Origin: Roseburia zhanii
GTDB lineage: Bacteria > Bacillota > Clostridia > Lachnospirales > Lachnospiraceae
Assembly: GCF_014287635.1 (NCBI RefSeq)
Contig: NZ_JACOPH010000016.1
Coordinates: 1 to 49,470 of the forward strand
Length of the DNA: 49,470 nucleotides
Reading direction: 5' to 3'
Of the stretch, positions 36,805 to 44,641 are shown in pieces (the stretch's first letter is position 1; each line of letters opens with the position of its first letter). Under the pieces are notes generated by a model. It saw only the letters and a program-made list of their open reading frames with translations, did no database searches and was not told where the DNA came from. A program made the position numbers and the translations under genes.

Positions 36805-37117
36805 GATCCGGGTGTCAAAATGTGGCTCACAACTTCATGACTGGCAGATTGCGCAAAGCCGAAACTGTCTTTGTGACTTTGGAAGAAAATTAGTAAATCT
36901 TAGTCTGCCTGTTCATATACAGTGTTTTGCTGCCATGGACGGCAGCAAAAGTCTTAATGCCCCATGGACGGGGCGTTTAAGACGCACACGTCACTTTGTC
37001 GCAACCTAATTCAGGCAGACTTAGATTTTCTTATTTTCGTACAACGAAACAAAAACAGTTTCGGCTTTGTGCAATCTGCCAATCAAAAACTTAAAGCCAC
37101 ATTTTGACACCCGAATC
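36805..37117. repeat. Large nested palindromic element (MITE-like or structured RNA)
   Basis: The outer arms, CGGGTGTCAAAATGTGGCT (36809-36827) and its exact complement (37095-37113), are 19-bp perfect repeats. Second arms at 36843-36868 and 37055-37080 are 26 bp with one change that keeps a G-U pair when read as plus-strand RNA. Third arms at 36885-36911 and 37012-37038 are 27 bp with three mismatches. The apex holds two hairpins (36925-36950 and 36951-36983), both with loop ATGGAC. No target duplication is evident. It lies nine bases beyond the ldh stop. It encodes no credible protein. Confidence 0.85.
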
Positions 37118-37126
37118 TACTATTTT

Positions 37127-38092
37127 CTATAAACCAATCCCCACGAACTCTTTCAATGTCTGTGCTGATCGTTTCAGATCTTCTATTTCTTCCTCGCTTA
37201 AGTCGATCGGAACTCTTGTTTCTATTCCATATTTTCCAACGATCGCAGGCATACTGAGTACAACATCCTCGATCCCATATTCCCCATGCATCATCGAAGA
37301 TACCGGTAAAATGGATTTTTCATCCCGAATGATAACTTCACAGATACGCCTGACGGCTGATGCAATCCCATAATAAGTTGCTTTCTTTTTCTGGATGATC
37401 TCATATGCACTGTTCTTCACATTCTCTGCAATCTGTCTCGTATTTGCCTCGTGATTATAATGCCCGCGCATTTCACAGAATTCACTTAATGCAATACCCG
37501 ATACATTTGCACTGCTGAACGCAGCGATCTCACTGTCGCCATGTTCCCCTATGATAAATGCATGGATACTGCGGCTGTCCACGCTAAGATGCTCACTCAA
37601 TTCATATTTTAACCGTGCCGTATCAAGCACCGTTCCCGATCCTATGACACGGTTTTCTGTAAAACCGGACAATTTTATTGCTGTATACGTTAAAATATCC
37701 ACAGGATTAGATACGATCAGTAAGATCCCAGCACAGTTCCGCTTTGCAATTTCCGGTATGATCGACCGGAAAATAGCAACATTCTTATGCACTAAATCTA
37801 ATCTTGTTTCGTCCGGTTTCTGATTCGCCCCCGCTGTGATAATGATAATCGCAGCATCCACGATATCATCATATGTTCCTGCATAGATTTTCATATGTCT
37901 TGAAAATGGAACTCCATGGCTGATATCTAATGCTTCTCCTTCTGCCCTGTCCATATCTGCATCGATCAGTACGATTTCTGAAAACAATCCGCTCTGCATC
38001 AGACTAAAAGCTGTAGCCGAACCAACGAATCCGCATCCGATCACTGCTGCTTTCCGCAGGTTCACCTGTTCTTTTCTGTTCTCCCGATTCAT
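37127..38092 (-). CDS. ldh: L-lactate dehydrogenase
   Basis: A 321-aa enzyme reducing pyruvate to L-lactate with NADH. It has the NAD motif G19-C-G21-F-V-G24. The substrate loop GANQKPDETR carries Gln91, which marks lactate rather than malate specificity, and Arg97. DTAR (Asp157/Arg160) and GEHGDSE with catalytic His184 complete the active site. AGGAGG precedes the ATG. The upstream region contains CTTGT-TCTAT-ACAAG (38144-38158), a possible operator. The gene stands alone, between the large palindromic element and the kdgK gene. Confidence 0.95.
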   Translation of the reverse strand: MNRENRKEQVNLRKAAVIGCGFVGSATAFSLMQSGLFSEIVLIDADMDRAEGEALDISHGVPFSRHMKIYAGTYDDIVDAAIIIITAGANQKPDETRLDLVHKNVAIFRSIIPEIAKRNCAGILLIVSNPVDILTYTAIKLSGFTENRVIGSGTVLDTARLKYELSEHLSVDSRSIHAFIIGEHGDSEIAAFSSANVSGIALSEFCEMRGHYNHEANTRQIAENVKNSAYEIIQKKKATYYGIASAVRRICEVIIRDEKSILPVSSMMHGEYGIEDVVLSMPAIVGKYGIETRVPIDLSEEEIEDLKRSAQTLKEFVGIGL

Positions 38093-38143
38093 TTTTCTTC
38101 CTCCTAAACCAACATACTTTATGACTAGGATTCTCCATTTTGC

Positions 38144-38158
38144 CTTGTTCTATACAAG
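38144..38158. promoter_or_regulatory. Inverted repeat upstream of ldh
   Basis: CTTGT (38144-38148) and ACAAG (38154-38158) form a short dyad 52-66 bases before the ldh start. The shape is like GntR-type operators, but no regulator gene is adjacent. Confidence 0.3.
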
Positions 38159-38201
38159 ACAACTATACCTTGATATATAGGATGAGAAGTGGGCATTTTT
38201 A

Positions 38202-39227
38202 TTACCGCTGTACCCTGCCGGATGCATCTCCACCGGCAAGTTTTTTTACTTCCTCTACAGATACCTGATTAAAATCTCCTTCAATGGAATGTTTTAAGCA
38301 GCTTGCTGCAACCGCAAATTCGATCGTATCCTGTGGTGCATAGCCATTTAAGCAGGCATAGATCAGACCTCCGCCAAAAGAATCTCCTCCACCTACACGA
38401 TCAACAATATGCATCAGATATTCCCTGCTGAAATAACATTCTCCATTTTCATAGAGCATTGCTGCCCATTTATTATCATTTGCAGAAATAGAAGTCCGCA
38501 ACGTGATGGCTACTTTTTTGAATCCAAAGCGTTCTGTCAGTTTTTCGGCTACTTCTTTATATCCAGCCTTATTTAACTCACCTGCGGTTACTTCTGTGCC
38601 TTCTGACTTGATGCCAAAGACATCATTTGCATCTTCTTCATTCGAGATGCACACATCTACATAGCTGCATAACTCACCCATGACCTTTTTTGCTTTTTCT
38701 TTTGACCACAGCTTATTTCTGTAATTCAGATCACAACTGATGATAATGCCTTTTTCTTTTGCAGCTTTGCAGGCTTCTAAACAGATTTCTGCAACGTTGT
38801 CCCCAAGTGCCGGTGTAATTCCTGTAAAATGGAACCAGTCAGCCCCTGCAAAAATATCTTCCCAGTTGAAATCTGCTGCTGTTGCTGTTACGATTGCAGA
38901 ACCTGCCCGATCATAAATGACTTTGGATGGTCTTTGGCTGGCGCCTTTTTCTAAAAAATAAATTCCTACACGATCTCCTCCCCGTGTGATTCCTGTCGTA
39001 TCAACCCCAAACTGTCTTAAAGAATTGACTGCTGCCTGCCCGATCTCATGTGTTGGCAGTTTTGTCACAAACGCTGTCTCCATGCCATAATTCGCTAAGG
39101 AAACGGCAACATTTGCTTCTCCGCCACCAAATGCAGCTTCGTAAGAAGACGCCTGAACAAAACGGTAATATCCTTCCGGTGCAAGTCTTAACATAATCTC
39201 TCCGAATGTAATGACTTTCTTTGCCAT
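38202..39227 (-). CDS. kdgK: 2-keto-3-deoxygluconate kinase (PfkB family)
   Basis: About 341 aa. ITFGEIMLRLAPEGYYRFVQA at the start, AAFGGGEANVAVSLANYG for sugar binding, SCDLNYRNKLW, and the DRVGGGDSFGGGL anion-hole/catalytic Asp motif identify a ribokinase-fold KDG kinase. It phosphorylates 2-keto-3-deoxygluconate to KDPG, which the aldolase encoded just upstream splits. The frame is open to 39287, but GGAGG lies eight bases before the ATG at 39227, and the aldolase ends at 39247. The pair serves hexuronate or Entner-Doudoroff type breakdown; no uronate isomerase or transporter lies nearby. Confidence 0.92.
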   Translation of the reverse strand: MAKKVITFGEIMLRLAPEGYYRFVQASSYEAAFGGGEANVAVSLANYGMETAFVTKLPTHEIGQAAVNSLRQFGVDTTGITRGGDRVGIYFLEKGASQRPSKVIYDRAGSAIVTATAADFNWEDIFAGADWFHFTGITPALGDNVAEICLEACKAAKEKGIIISCDLNYRNKLWSKEKAKKVMGELCSYVDVCISNEEDANDVFGIKSEGTEVTAGELNKAGYKEVAEKLTERFGFKKVAITLRTSISANDNKWAAMLYENGECYFSREYLMHIVDRVGGGDSFGGGLIYACLNGYAPQDTIEFAVAASCLKHSIEGDFNQVSVEEVKKLAGGDASGRVQR

Positions 39228-39246
39228 GTCTATTTCCTCCAAACCA

Positions 39247-40128
39247 TTAGTTCTGTACCAGATGGATTGCAAATCCTGCAATCTCATCTTTTAAATAAAC
39301 TGCTTTTAAACTGCCATCGTCTGCATATACTCTGCTTGCTTCATCAAATGCAAATCCACGATTTTCCAGATGATATACTGCACGCTCTGCATAATTGACA
39401 CCAACGGCAATATCTCCATGCAGTCCCCGTCCATGTGTTGTCATCATTTCGATAAAAGTTCCCGAAACAATAAATCGGCCGCCGGAATGTTTGATCGTAA
39501 ATCCAAGCATTGCGGAAACAGCTTCTCTTGTCAATGCTGTAATACCATCCCAGTCCTTTGCTTTGACCATATCACCATTGACCATCCAGCTTCCGCCACA
39601 GGCAATAATCTTTTTAAAATCAAGATAACTCTTGATATTCTTTGCATTGATCCCACCTGTCGGCATGAATCTCATCTTATGATAAGGTGCCGACATTGCT
39701 TTGATCGCAGGAAGTCCGCCATTTGTTTCTGCCGGAAAAAATTTAACAGCATCTAATCCTAATTCCATTGCCAGTTCGATGTCACTTGGATTGGCACAGC
39801 CCGGCATCACCGGAATCTTTTTTTTCACACAATACGACACGACCCTCGGATTTATGCCCGGACTTACAATAAATTTTGCGCCTGCTTTGACTGCCCGGTC
39901 GACCTGCTCTGTTGTCAGGACTGTTCCAGCTCCGACTAACATCTGCGGATACTTCTCTGCCATGATACGGATCGATTCTTCTGCTGCATCTGTACGGAAT
40001 GTCACTTCTGCACATGGAAGCCCCCCGTTGATCAATGATTTTGCTAATGGCTCTGCATCTGCTGCATCTTCTAATGCAATGACCGGAATAATACCGATCT
40101 TAGAAAATTCTTCTAATACCTGATCCAT
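39247..40128 (-). CDS. eda: KDPG aldolase with about 90-residue C-terminal extension
   Basis: Residues 1-205 are a class I KDPG/KHG aldolase: E41-V-T-F-R45, GAGTVLT, PGCANPSDIE, and Schiff-base K129 in AVKFFPAE, then MPTGGI. It splits KDPG to pyruvate and glyceraldehyde 3-phosphate. The remaining part (about 205-293: KHSGGRFIVSGTFIEMM to GFAIHLVQ) is absent from standard Eda proteins of about 210 aa. It looks like a half-size VOC/glyoxalase-type unit, which is inference. AAGGAG precedes the ATG at 40128; the frame is open to 40173 without a ribosome binding site. It forms an operon with kdgK. Confidence 0.9.
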   Translation of the reverse strand: MDQVLEEFSKIGIIPVIALEDAADAEPLAKSLINGGLPCAEVTFRTDAAEESIRIMAEKYPQMLVGAGTVLTTEQVDRAVKAGAKFIVSPGINPRVVSYCVKKKIPVMPGCANPSDIELAMELGLDAVKFFPAETNGGLPAIKAMSAPYHKMRFMPTGGINAKNIKSYLDFKKIIACGGSWMVNGDMVKAKDWDGITALTREAVSAMLGFTIKHSGGRFIVSGTFIEMMTTHGRGLHGDIAVGVNYAERAVYHLENRGFAFDEASRVYADDGSLKAVYLKDEIAGFAIHLVQN

Positions 40129-40232
40129 TCTGTTCTCCTTATTATTTGCGATACGTTTCATTTCCATCTGCATATATGATTACCATTGAAATACGAAATA
40201 TACATGAAACATGATCTCTGAAATTTTGATAT

Positions 40233-40262
40233 ACAAAAAAAGCATAGAATCATTTCTATGCC
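40233..40262 (-). terminator. Terminator of the amino-acid ABC transporter operon
   Basis: On the minus strand GCATAGAA pairs with TTCTATGC around ATGA, followed by seven T residues. The MITE at 40300-40493 now separates it from the gene it served. Confidence 0.85.
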
Positions 40263-40291
40263 TTTTCTATATAATCTGTACTTAATCCATT

Positions 40292-40501
40292 TCAATATGG
40301 TAACTATTCAGAACCCAGCTCATATATTCGCAAAACCGCACGATAAATCGTGCTTTACCGCTGCTTTGCAGCTATTTTGCTCATATATGGGGCGGTGACT
40401 CTATTCGAGCCACCTTACGAATCATAAAAACTGCTACTTACATGCAAGCATGACGTATCAATTTTTATGATTCTAAGGGTTCTGAATAGTTACTCAATAT
40501 G
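40292..40501. mobile_element. 194-bp MITE with 17-bp TIRs and 8-bp target duplication
   Basis: The element (40300-40493) begins GTAACTATTCAGAACCC and ends with its exact complement. TCAATATG lies directly on both sides (40292-40299 and 40494-40501), an 8-bp target duplication. GTAA ends with 8-bp duplications are features of IS66-family elements, so an IS66-type transposase may have mobilised it (inference). Inside are hairpins at 40338-40353, 40360-40372, and 40419-40473 (12-bp stem, nested CATGC-AA-GCATG). It carries no gene and supplies the stop codon of the flanking ATPase gene. Confidence 0.92.
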
Positions 40502-41248
40502 ATATTTACCTAAAAACTCTCTTGTTCTCTGATTCGTGGAAGAGAACAGCTCTTTTGGTGTAGTTTCTTCCACGATCACGCCTTTATCCATGAAGATCAT
40601 CCTGTCTGATACATCTTTTGCAAAATTCATCTCATGCGTAACAATGACCATTGTCATCTTTTCTTTTGCAAGTTCTGTAATTACTTTTAAGATCTCTCCT
40701 GTTAATTCAGGATCTAATGCGGAAGTCGGCTCATCAAAAAATAAGATCTTCGGGTTCATCGCCAATGCCCTTGCGATCGATACACGCTGTTTCTGTCCAC
40801 CGGAAAGCTGACATGGATAATAATCTGCCCTATCACTAAGTCCCATCTTCCGAAGTAATTCCACAGCTTCTTTTCTTACTTCATCCTTATCACGCTTCTG
40901 TACCCGCACCGGTGCATCCATGATATTTTTGATAACCGAAAAATGCGGAAACAGATTGAAATTCTGGAAAACAAGTCCAAACTGCCGTTCAATGTGGCGC
41001 AGCTTATCTCCCGTTTCATATACGGCATGCTGCTCTACACTTTTTGCGGCTGCGTCTCCCGAATAATATAAATCTCCATCATCCATCGTTTCTAACAGAG
41101 TTGCACAACGTAATAATGTAGATTTTCCGGAACCGGAAGGTCCTATGATCGATACCACTTCTCCTTCTTCGACGGACAGGCTGATATCTTTTAGAACTTC
41201 ATTTCCATCAAAACTCTTTTTTACATGGTTCATTTCTAATAATTTCAC
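40490..41248 (-). CDS. Polar amino acid ABC transporter ATP-binding protein (GlnQ/TcyN type)
   Basis: A 252-aa ABC ATPase: Walker [10 protein letters not shown] (36-44), Q-loop [11 protein letters not shown], signature LSGGQKQR, Walker [15 protein letters not shown] and the switch His in VTHEM. It powers amino-acid uptake with the permease and binding protein encoded upstream. The last codons are altered by the MITE: the protein now ends H-I-E-stop with the stop inside the element. Removing the element and one target copy restores H-I-E-M-D-stop. The loss of two residues should not harm function. Substrate is unknown; cystine or glutamine types are closest in appearance. Confidence 0.95.
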   Translation of the reverse strand: MKLLEMNHVKKSFDGNEVLKDISLSVEEGEVVSIIGPSGSGKSTLLRCATLLETMDDGDLYYSGDAAAKSVEQHAVYETGDKLRHIERQFGLVFQNFNLFPHFSVIKNIMDAPVRVQKRDKDEVRKEAVELLRKMGLSDRADYYPCQLSGGQKQRVSIARALAMNPKILFFDEPTSALDPELTGEILKVITELAKEKMTMVIVTHEMNFAKDVSDRMIFMDKGVIVEETTPKELFSSTNQRTREFLGKYHIE

Positions 41249-41260
41249 AATGGCTTCCTC

Positions 41261-41911
41261 CTAATGATAATAATTCAGTTTCTTTTCCCAGTATTCCATC
41301 AATGCTGCAACTAAGAAGTTAAATACATAATAAAAAACAGCTGCTGCAACAAATGGGATCATGCTCTTTTGGGAAGCCGCTATGGATTTTGCAATGGTAA
41401 ACATCTCCGCATATGCAATGGAAAATGCTAACGATGTATCTTTTACTAACGTGATCACTTCATTTGTGACAGATGGTAAGATCCGTTTGATCACCTGCGG
41501 TAATATAATGATAAAAAATGTCTGTGCTTTTGTATATCCTAATACTTTTGCAGCTTCATACTGACCTTTCGGCATGGACTCGATACCACCACGATAGATT
41601 TCTGCGAAATATGCTGCATAGTTGATTGAAAATGCGATAATCACAGCATATGCCCTGTATGCAGATGAAATATTGACACCGAATATGTAATATGGTCCAA
41701 AATATACGACTAACAACTGCAGCATCAACGGCGTTCCACGCATGAGAGAAATATAAATTTTTGTCAATGTGCGGATCACTATATTTTTTGACATTCTTCC
41801 AAATGCGATCAAAAGTCCAAGTGGAAGGGAAAATAGCAGCGTCAGTACGAAGATGAGGATCGTTGTTCCCATTCCTCCGGCAAGCTGCTGCATCATAATC
41901 TGTAAACTCAT
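41261..41911 (-). CDS. Amino acid ABC transporter permease (HisM/TcyB type)
   Basis: A 216-aa inner-membrane permease with about five membrane segments. IYISLMRGTPLMLQLLVVYFGPY near residue 60 and YFAEIYRGGIESMPKGQYEAAKVLGYTKAQTF with the EAA loop are diagnostic of the polar amino-acid permease family. Only one permease gene is present, so it probably forms a homodimer. It sits 12 bases before the ATPase gene and about 33 bases after the binding-protein gene in one operon. Confidence 0.94.
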   Translation of the reverse strand: MSLQIMMQQLAGGMGTTILIFVLTLLFSLPLGLLIAFGRMSKNIVIRTLTKIYISLMRGTPLMLQLLVVYFGPYYIFGVNISSAYRAYAVIIAFSINYAAYFAEIYRGGIESMPKGQYEAAKVLGYTKAQTFFIIILPQVIKRILPSVTNEVITLVKDTSLAFSIAYAEMFTIAKSIAASQKSMIPFVAAAVFYYVFNFLVAALMEYWEKKLNYYH

Positions 41912-41944
41912 TTTTTATCTCCAACCTGTATCTATTATTTTACC

Positions 41945-42718
41945 TTATTTTAAAGTGCAGACATCATATCCAAAATATTTATCGGAAATTTCAGCAAATG
42001 TTCCATCGTCTACTAATTCCATTAAAGCGTCCTGTACTTCATCACGTAAGGCATCATTTCCTTTTAGGAAACCAACTGCATACTGCTCTGAAGATATCAC
42101 ATCGTCTAAGATGACATAATCATCTTCTTTTCCTTCTAACTGGAATTTTGCAACACCGATATCGATTGCGATCGCATCTACTGCGCCGGACTCAAGATCC
42201 ATAAATGCTGTATTATATTCTCCAACCTGTAAGAAATCACCAAATGATGCTAAAAGATCTGCATTTTCTTCATCTTCTAATGCTGTCTGTGCGGAAGATT
42301 CTTTCTGCACTTCTACGATCTTGCCTGCAAGATCATCTAATGTTGTGATTCCTGAATCTTTCTTTGTAACAACAACCTGTGTATTATCCATATAAGAATC
42401 TGTCCATGTATACTGATCTTCACGACCGTTTACTGTAAAACCGTTCCAGATACAGTCGATCGTTCCTGCTTCTAATTCCATGTCCTTTGCATCCCAGTCG
42501 ATCGGCTGGAGTACAATTTCTTTTCCCATACGTTTTGCACATTCTGTTGCCATTTCAATATCAAATCCTGTATATTCACCATCGTCCCCTACATAGCCAA
42601 ATGGTGGGAAATCCTGATCAAATCCTACCGTAAATGTATTTTTACTTTTACTCTTTCCACATGCAGCCATGGAAACTGCCATTCCAATCAATAATAATGA
42701 TGCAACTACTTTTTTCAT
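41945..42718 (-). CDS. Amino acid ABC transporter substrate-binding lipoprotein
   Basis: A 257-aa lipoprotein of SBP family 3. The lipobox MAAC places the lipidated Cys at residue 20. TVGFDQDFPPFGYVGDDGEYTGFDIEMA is the classic N-terminal motif of polar amino-acid binding proteins; it is followed by WNGFTVNGRE and the hinge region LEDEENADLL. It captures the substrate outside the cell and delivers it to the permease. AGGAGG precedes the ATG, and a TTGACA promoter lies upstream. First gene of the three-gene operon. Confidence 0.95.
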   Translation of the reverse strand: MKKVVASLLLIGMAVSMAACGKSKSKNTFTVGFDQDFPPFGYVGDDGEYTGFDIEMATECAKRMGKEIVLQPIDWDAKDMELEAGTIDCIWNGFTVNGREDQYTWTDSYMDNTQVVVTKKDSGITTLDDLAGKIVEVQKESSAQTALEDEENADLLASFGDFLQVGEYNTAFMDLESGAVDAIAIDIGVAKFQLEGKEDDYVILDDVISSEQYAVGFLKGNDALRDEVQDALMELVDDGTFAEISDKYFGYDVCTLK

Positions 42719-42796
42719 AAATAAGATCCTCCTCTTTTGCGCTTATAATTGCGTCTGTTAATCTGTTATCTTGCTACCGTAATAAAGTACTTTTAT

Positions 42797-42825
42797 AGGC
42801 TATCACAGGAAATCTACTCTGTCAA
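42797..42825 (-). promoter_or_regulatory. Promoter of the amino-acid ABC transporter operon
   Basis: On the minus strand a consensus TTGACA (42825-42820) and TAGCCT (42802-42797) are 17 bases apart. TG lies just before the -10 (extended -10 form), which may offset the weak hexamer. Confidence 0.5.
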
Positions 42826-42861
42826 TTGCAATTTTATAAGCATAATTAAAGAAAAGACATC

Positions 42862-44550
42862 CTACTTCGAATGTCTTTCCTCATAAAATGCAATATCATC
42901 TTTTCCGGCATTTTTCACACGGTACATCGCAGCATCTGCCGCAGCAACCACCTCTTTTGGTGTTTTTCCATCTTTCGGGCACATTGCGATACCGATACTC
43001 GAATGAAGCATATATTCTTTGTCCTCTAATACAAACGTTTTTTTAAAAATCCCCTGCACTGACTCTGCGTATTCACGTACGATCCCTGACTGATTCGAAG
43101 ATACGATCGCTGTAAATTCATCACCGGCTAAGCGGTATACTTCAAATACAAAGTCTTCTAACTCCACAGAACGTCTTGCGATCTCCTTAAGGACTACATC
43201 TCCATTGTTATGTCCTAAAGAGTCATTGATATGCTTAAAATTATCAAGGTCAAACAGGATAATGCCAAATTCGTCGCCCTTCTCGATCTTCTGCTGAAGT
43301 TTCTTCATAAACATTCCACGATTTTTCAATCCGGTTAAAACATCATAACTTGCCGCATGTTCTAATCCTGTTTTCGCTTTTTCCAATGCCTCATAGAGCC
43401 TTCTGCGCTTTAGATTATCAAATGCCAGCATCAATATCAATAATGTCAGGACTGTAACGATGATCGCAGCGATCTGTATCATCTGCTTATTACGTTCTGT
43501 AAAAGTTTCGCGGTGATTGACATACTCGCTGTTTTCCGGCATTTGTGAATCCCTGATATCAAACCTGCGCATGACATTTTCGTCAAAACAAAACTGCCAT
43601 GGCGGTTCAGCGATCATCTTGATATCCCGAATATTCTTACCATGAAAATATTGTTTTAACATCTGTGCCGCTAAATAACCCATCTGCTTTTGCGATACGA
43701 TCTCTCCGCCTAACACACCACTTCCCATTCCAATTGATACTATGCTGAATGTAGGGATATCAGCATTCTCACTGACTAATGCTACTCCATCATTTCCATT
43801 GTAAACGTGTCCGTTTTTATCCATACTGCACATAATATATATCAGAATCGTACTTTCGTCATATCCGGCTACCTTTTCAGCCAGTTCTTCCCTGCTGTAT
43901 GCTGCAGCATTGATTTCTGAGAACCGGTAATCCGGAAACTTATCTGCAAAGCTGTAAAATTCCCGTCTTTCACTTTCTCCTGTGATCGTATCATCTAAGA
44001 CACCAACAATCTCTTTTGCATCAGGATATAATTCCGTAGCTATCTTTATCGTATTTTCATAAGAAAGACTTTCTGCTACACCTGTGATCAACGGCTGTGC
44101 ACTTGCCTCGGCTGCTTTTTGCAGGTCATTCACACCTTCAAATATGATCGGAATATCTGAAAAAAGTTCCTGCTGGTGATCTAATGCAAACAAAAATGCT
44201 GCATCATCCCCCACGATCACTCCATCGTAAGCATCTACCTCTGATAAATACTGCCGCATACTCTGATAGAACAATTCACTGCTTTCCTCAGATGTAAGAT
44301 TCTTTGTGTCCATAAATTTATAATCAATGGATGCTTCATCTGATAAAGCTTCCTGAATACCCTCTATCTGCTGTGGCACTGTTTCCCATGCATAGGAATA
44401 CGAACTGATAAATAATACCCTCTTTTCTTCCTTTTGAAATCCTGCCACAATACTCTCTCCCCAAAGAGAACTGACTATCAAAACCAAAAAGAATGAAAAT
44501 AGACACTTTTTATACAATCCATAAACGCCCCCTTTTCGATTGCCTTCCAT
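42862..44550 (-). CDS. Diguanylate cyclase with extracellular ABC-substrate-binding-like sensor
   Basis: A 562-aa membrane protein. A signal/anchor segment (about 14-36) is followed by an extracellular region (about 42-325) resembling the ABC_sub_bind periplasmic fold (RVLFISSYSYAWETVPQQIEG, GVIVGDDAAFLFAL, IPIIFEGVND). TM2 lies at about 352-374, then a GGDEF domain (about 390-560). The active-site motif is A475-G-D-E-F479, a tolerated variant of GGDEF, with DLDNFKHIND for nucleotide and metal binding. It should make cyclic-di-GMP in response to a small ligand. The ATG at 44550 has no ribosome binding site, whereas GGGGG lies ten bases before an in-frame TTG at codon 12, so the true start may be there. 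Confidence 0.88.
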   Translation of the reverse strand: MEGNRKGGVYGLYKKCLFSFFLVLIVSSLWGESIVAGFQKEEKRVLFISSYSYAWETVPQQIEGIQEALSDEASIDYKFMDTKNLTSEESSELFYQSMRQYLSEVDAYDGVIVGDDAAFLFALDHQQELFSDIPIIFEGVNDLQKAAEASAQPLITGVAESLSYENTIKIATELYPDAKEIVGVLDDTITGESERREFYSFADKFPDYRFSEINAAAYSREELAEKVAGYDESTILIYIMCSMDKNGHVYNGNDGVALVSENADIPTFSIVSIGMGSGVLGGEIVSQKQMGYLAAQMLKQYFHGKNIRDIKMIAEPPWQFCFDENVMRRFDIRDSQMPENSEYVNHRETFTERNKQMIQIAAIIVTVLTLLILMLAFDNLKRRRLYEALEKAKTGLEHAASYDVLTGLKNRGMFMKKLQQKIEKGDEFGIILFDLDNFKHINDSLGHNNGDVVLKEIARRSVELEDFVFEVYRLAGDEFTAIVSSNQSGIVREYAESVQGIFKKTFVLEDKEYMLHSSIGIAMCPKDGKTPKEVVAAADAAMYRVKNAGKDDIAFYEERHSK

Positions 44551-44604
44551 CGTTAAAGTTTATCATAACATATTTCAGTCTTTTTGGGTAGTATATGTCA
44601 AATT

Positions 44605-44641
44605 TTGTCGGTTTTATGTAAAATATTGTCGGTTTTATGTA
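44605..44641. repeat. Two direct copies of TTGTCGGTTTTATGTA
   Basis: The 16-bp unit occurs at 44605-44620 and 44626-44641 with a period of 21 bases. It spans the stop codon of the antiporter gene and lies 55-90 bases upstream of the diguanylate cyclase start, so it could be part of that gene's control region. Confidence 0.7.

Noticed and set aside
36797..37009. 70-codon frame inside the large palindrome
   Set aside because: It starts at the end of a terminator hairpin, has no ribosome binding site, and is constrained by palindrome arms rather than codons.
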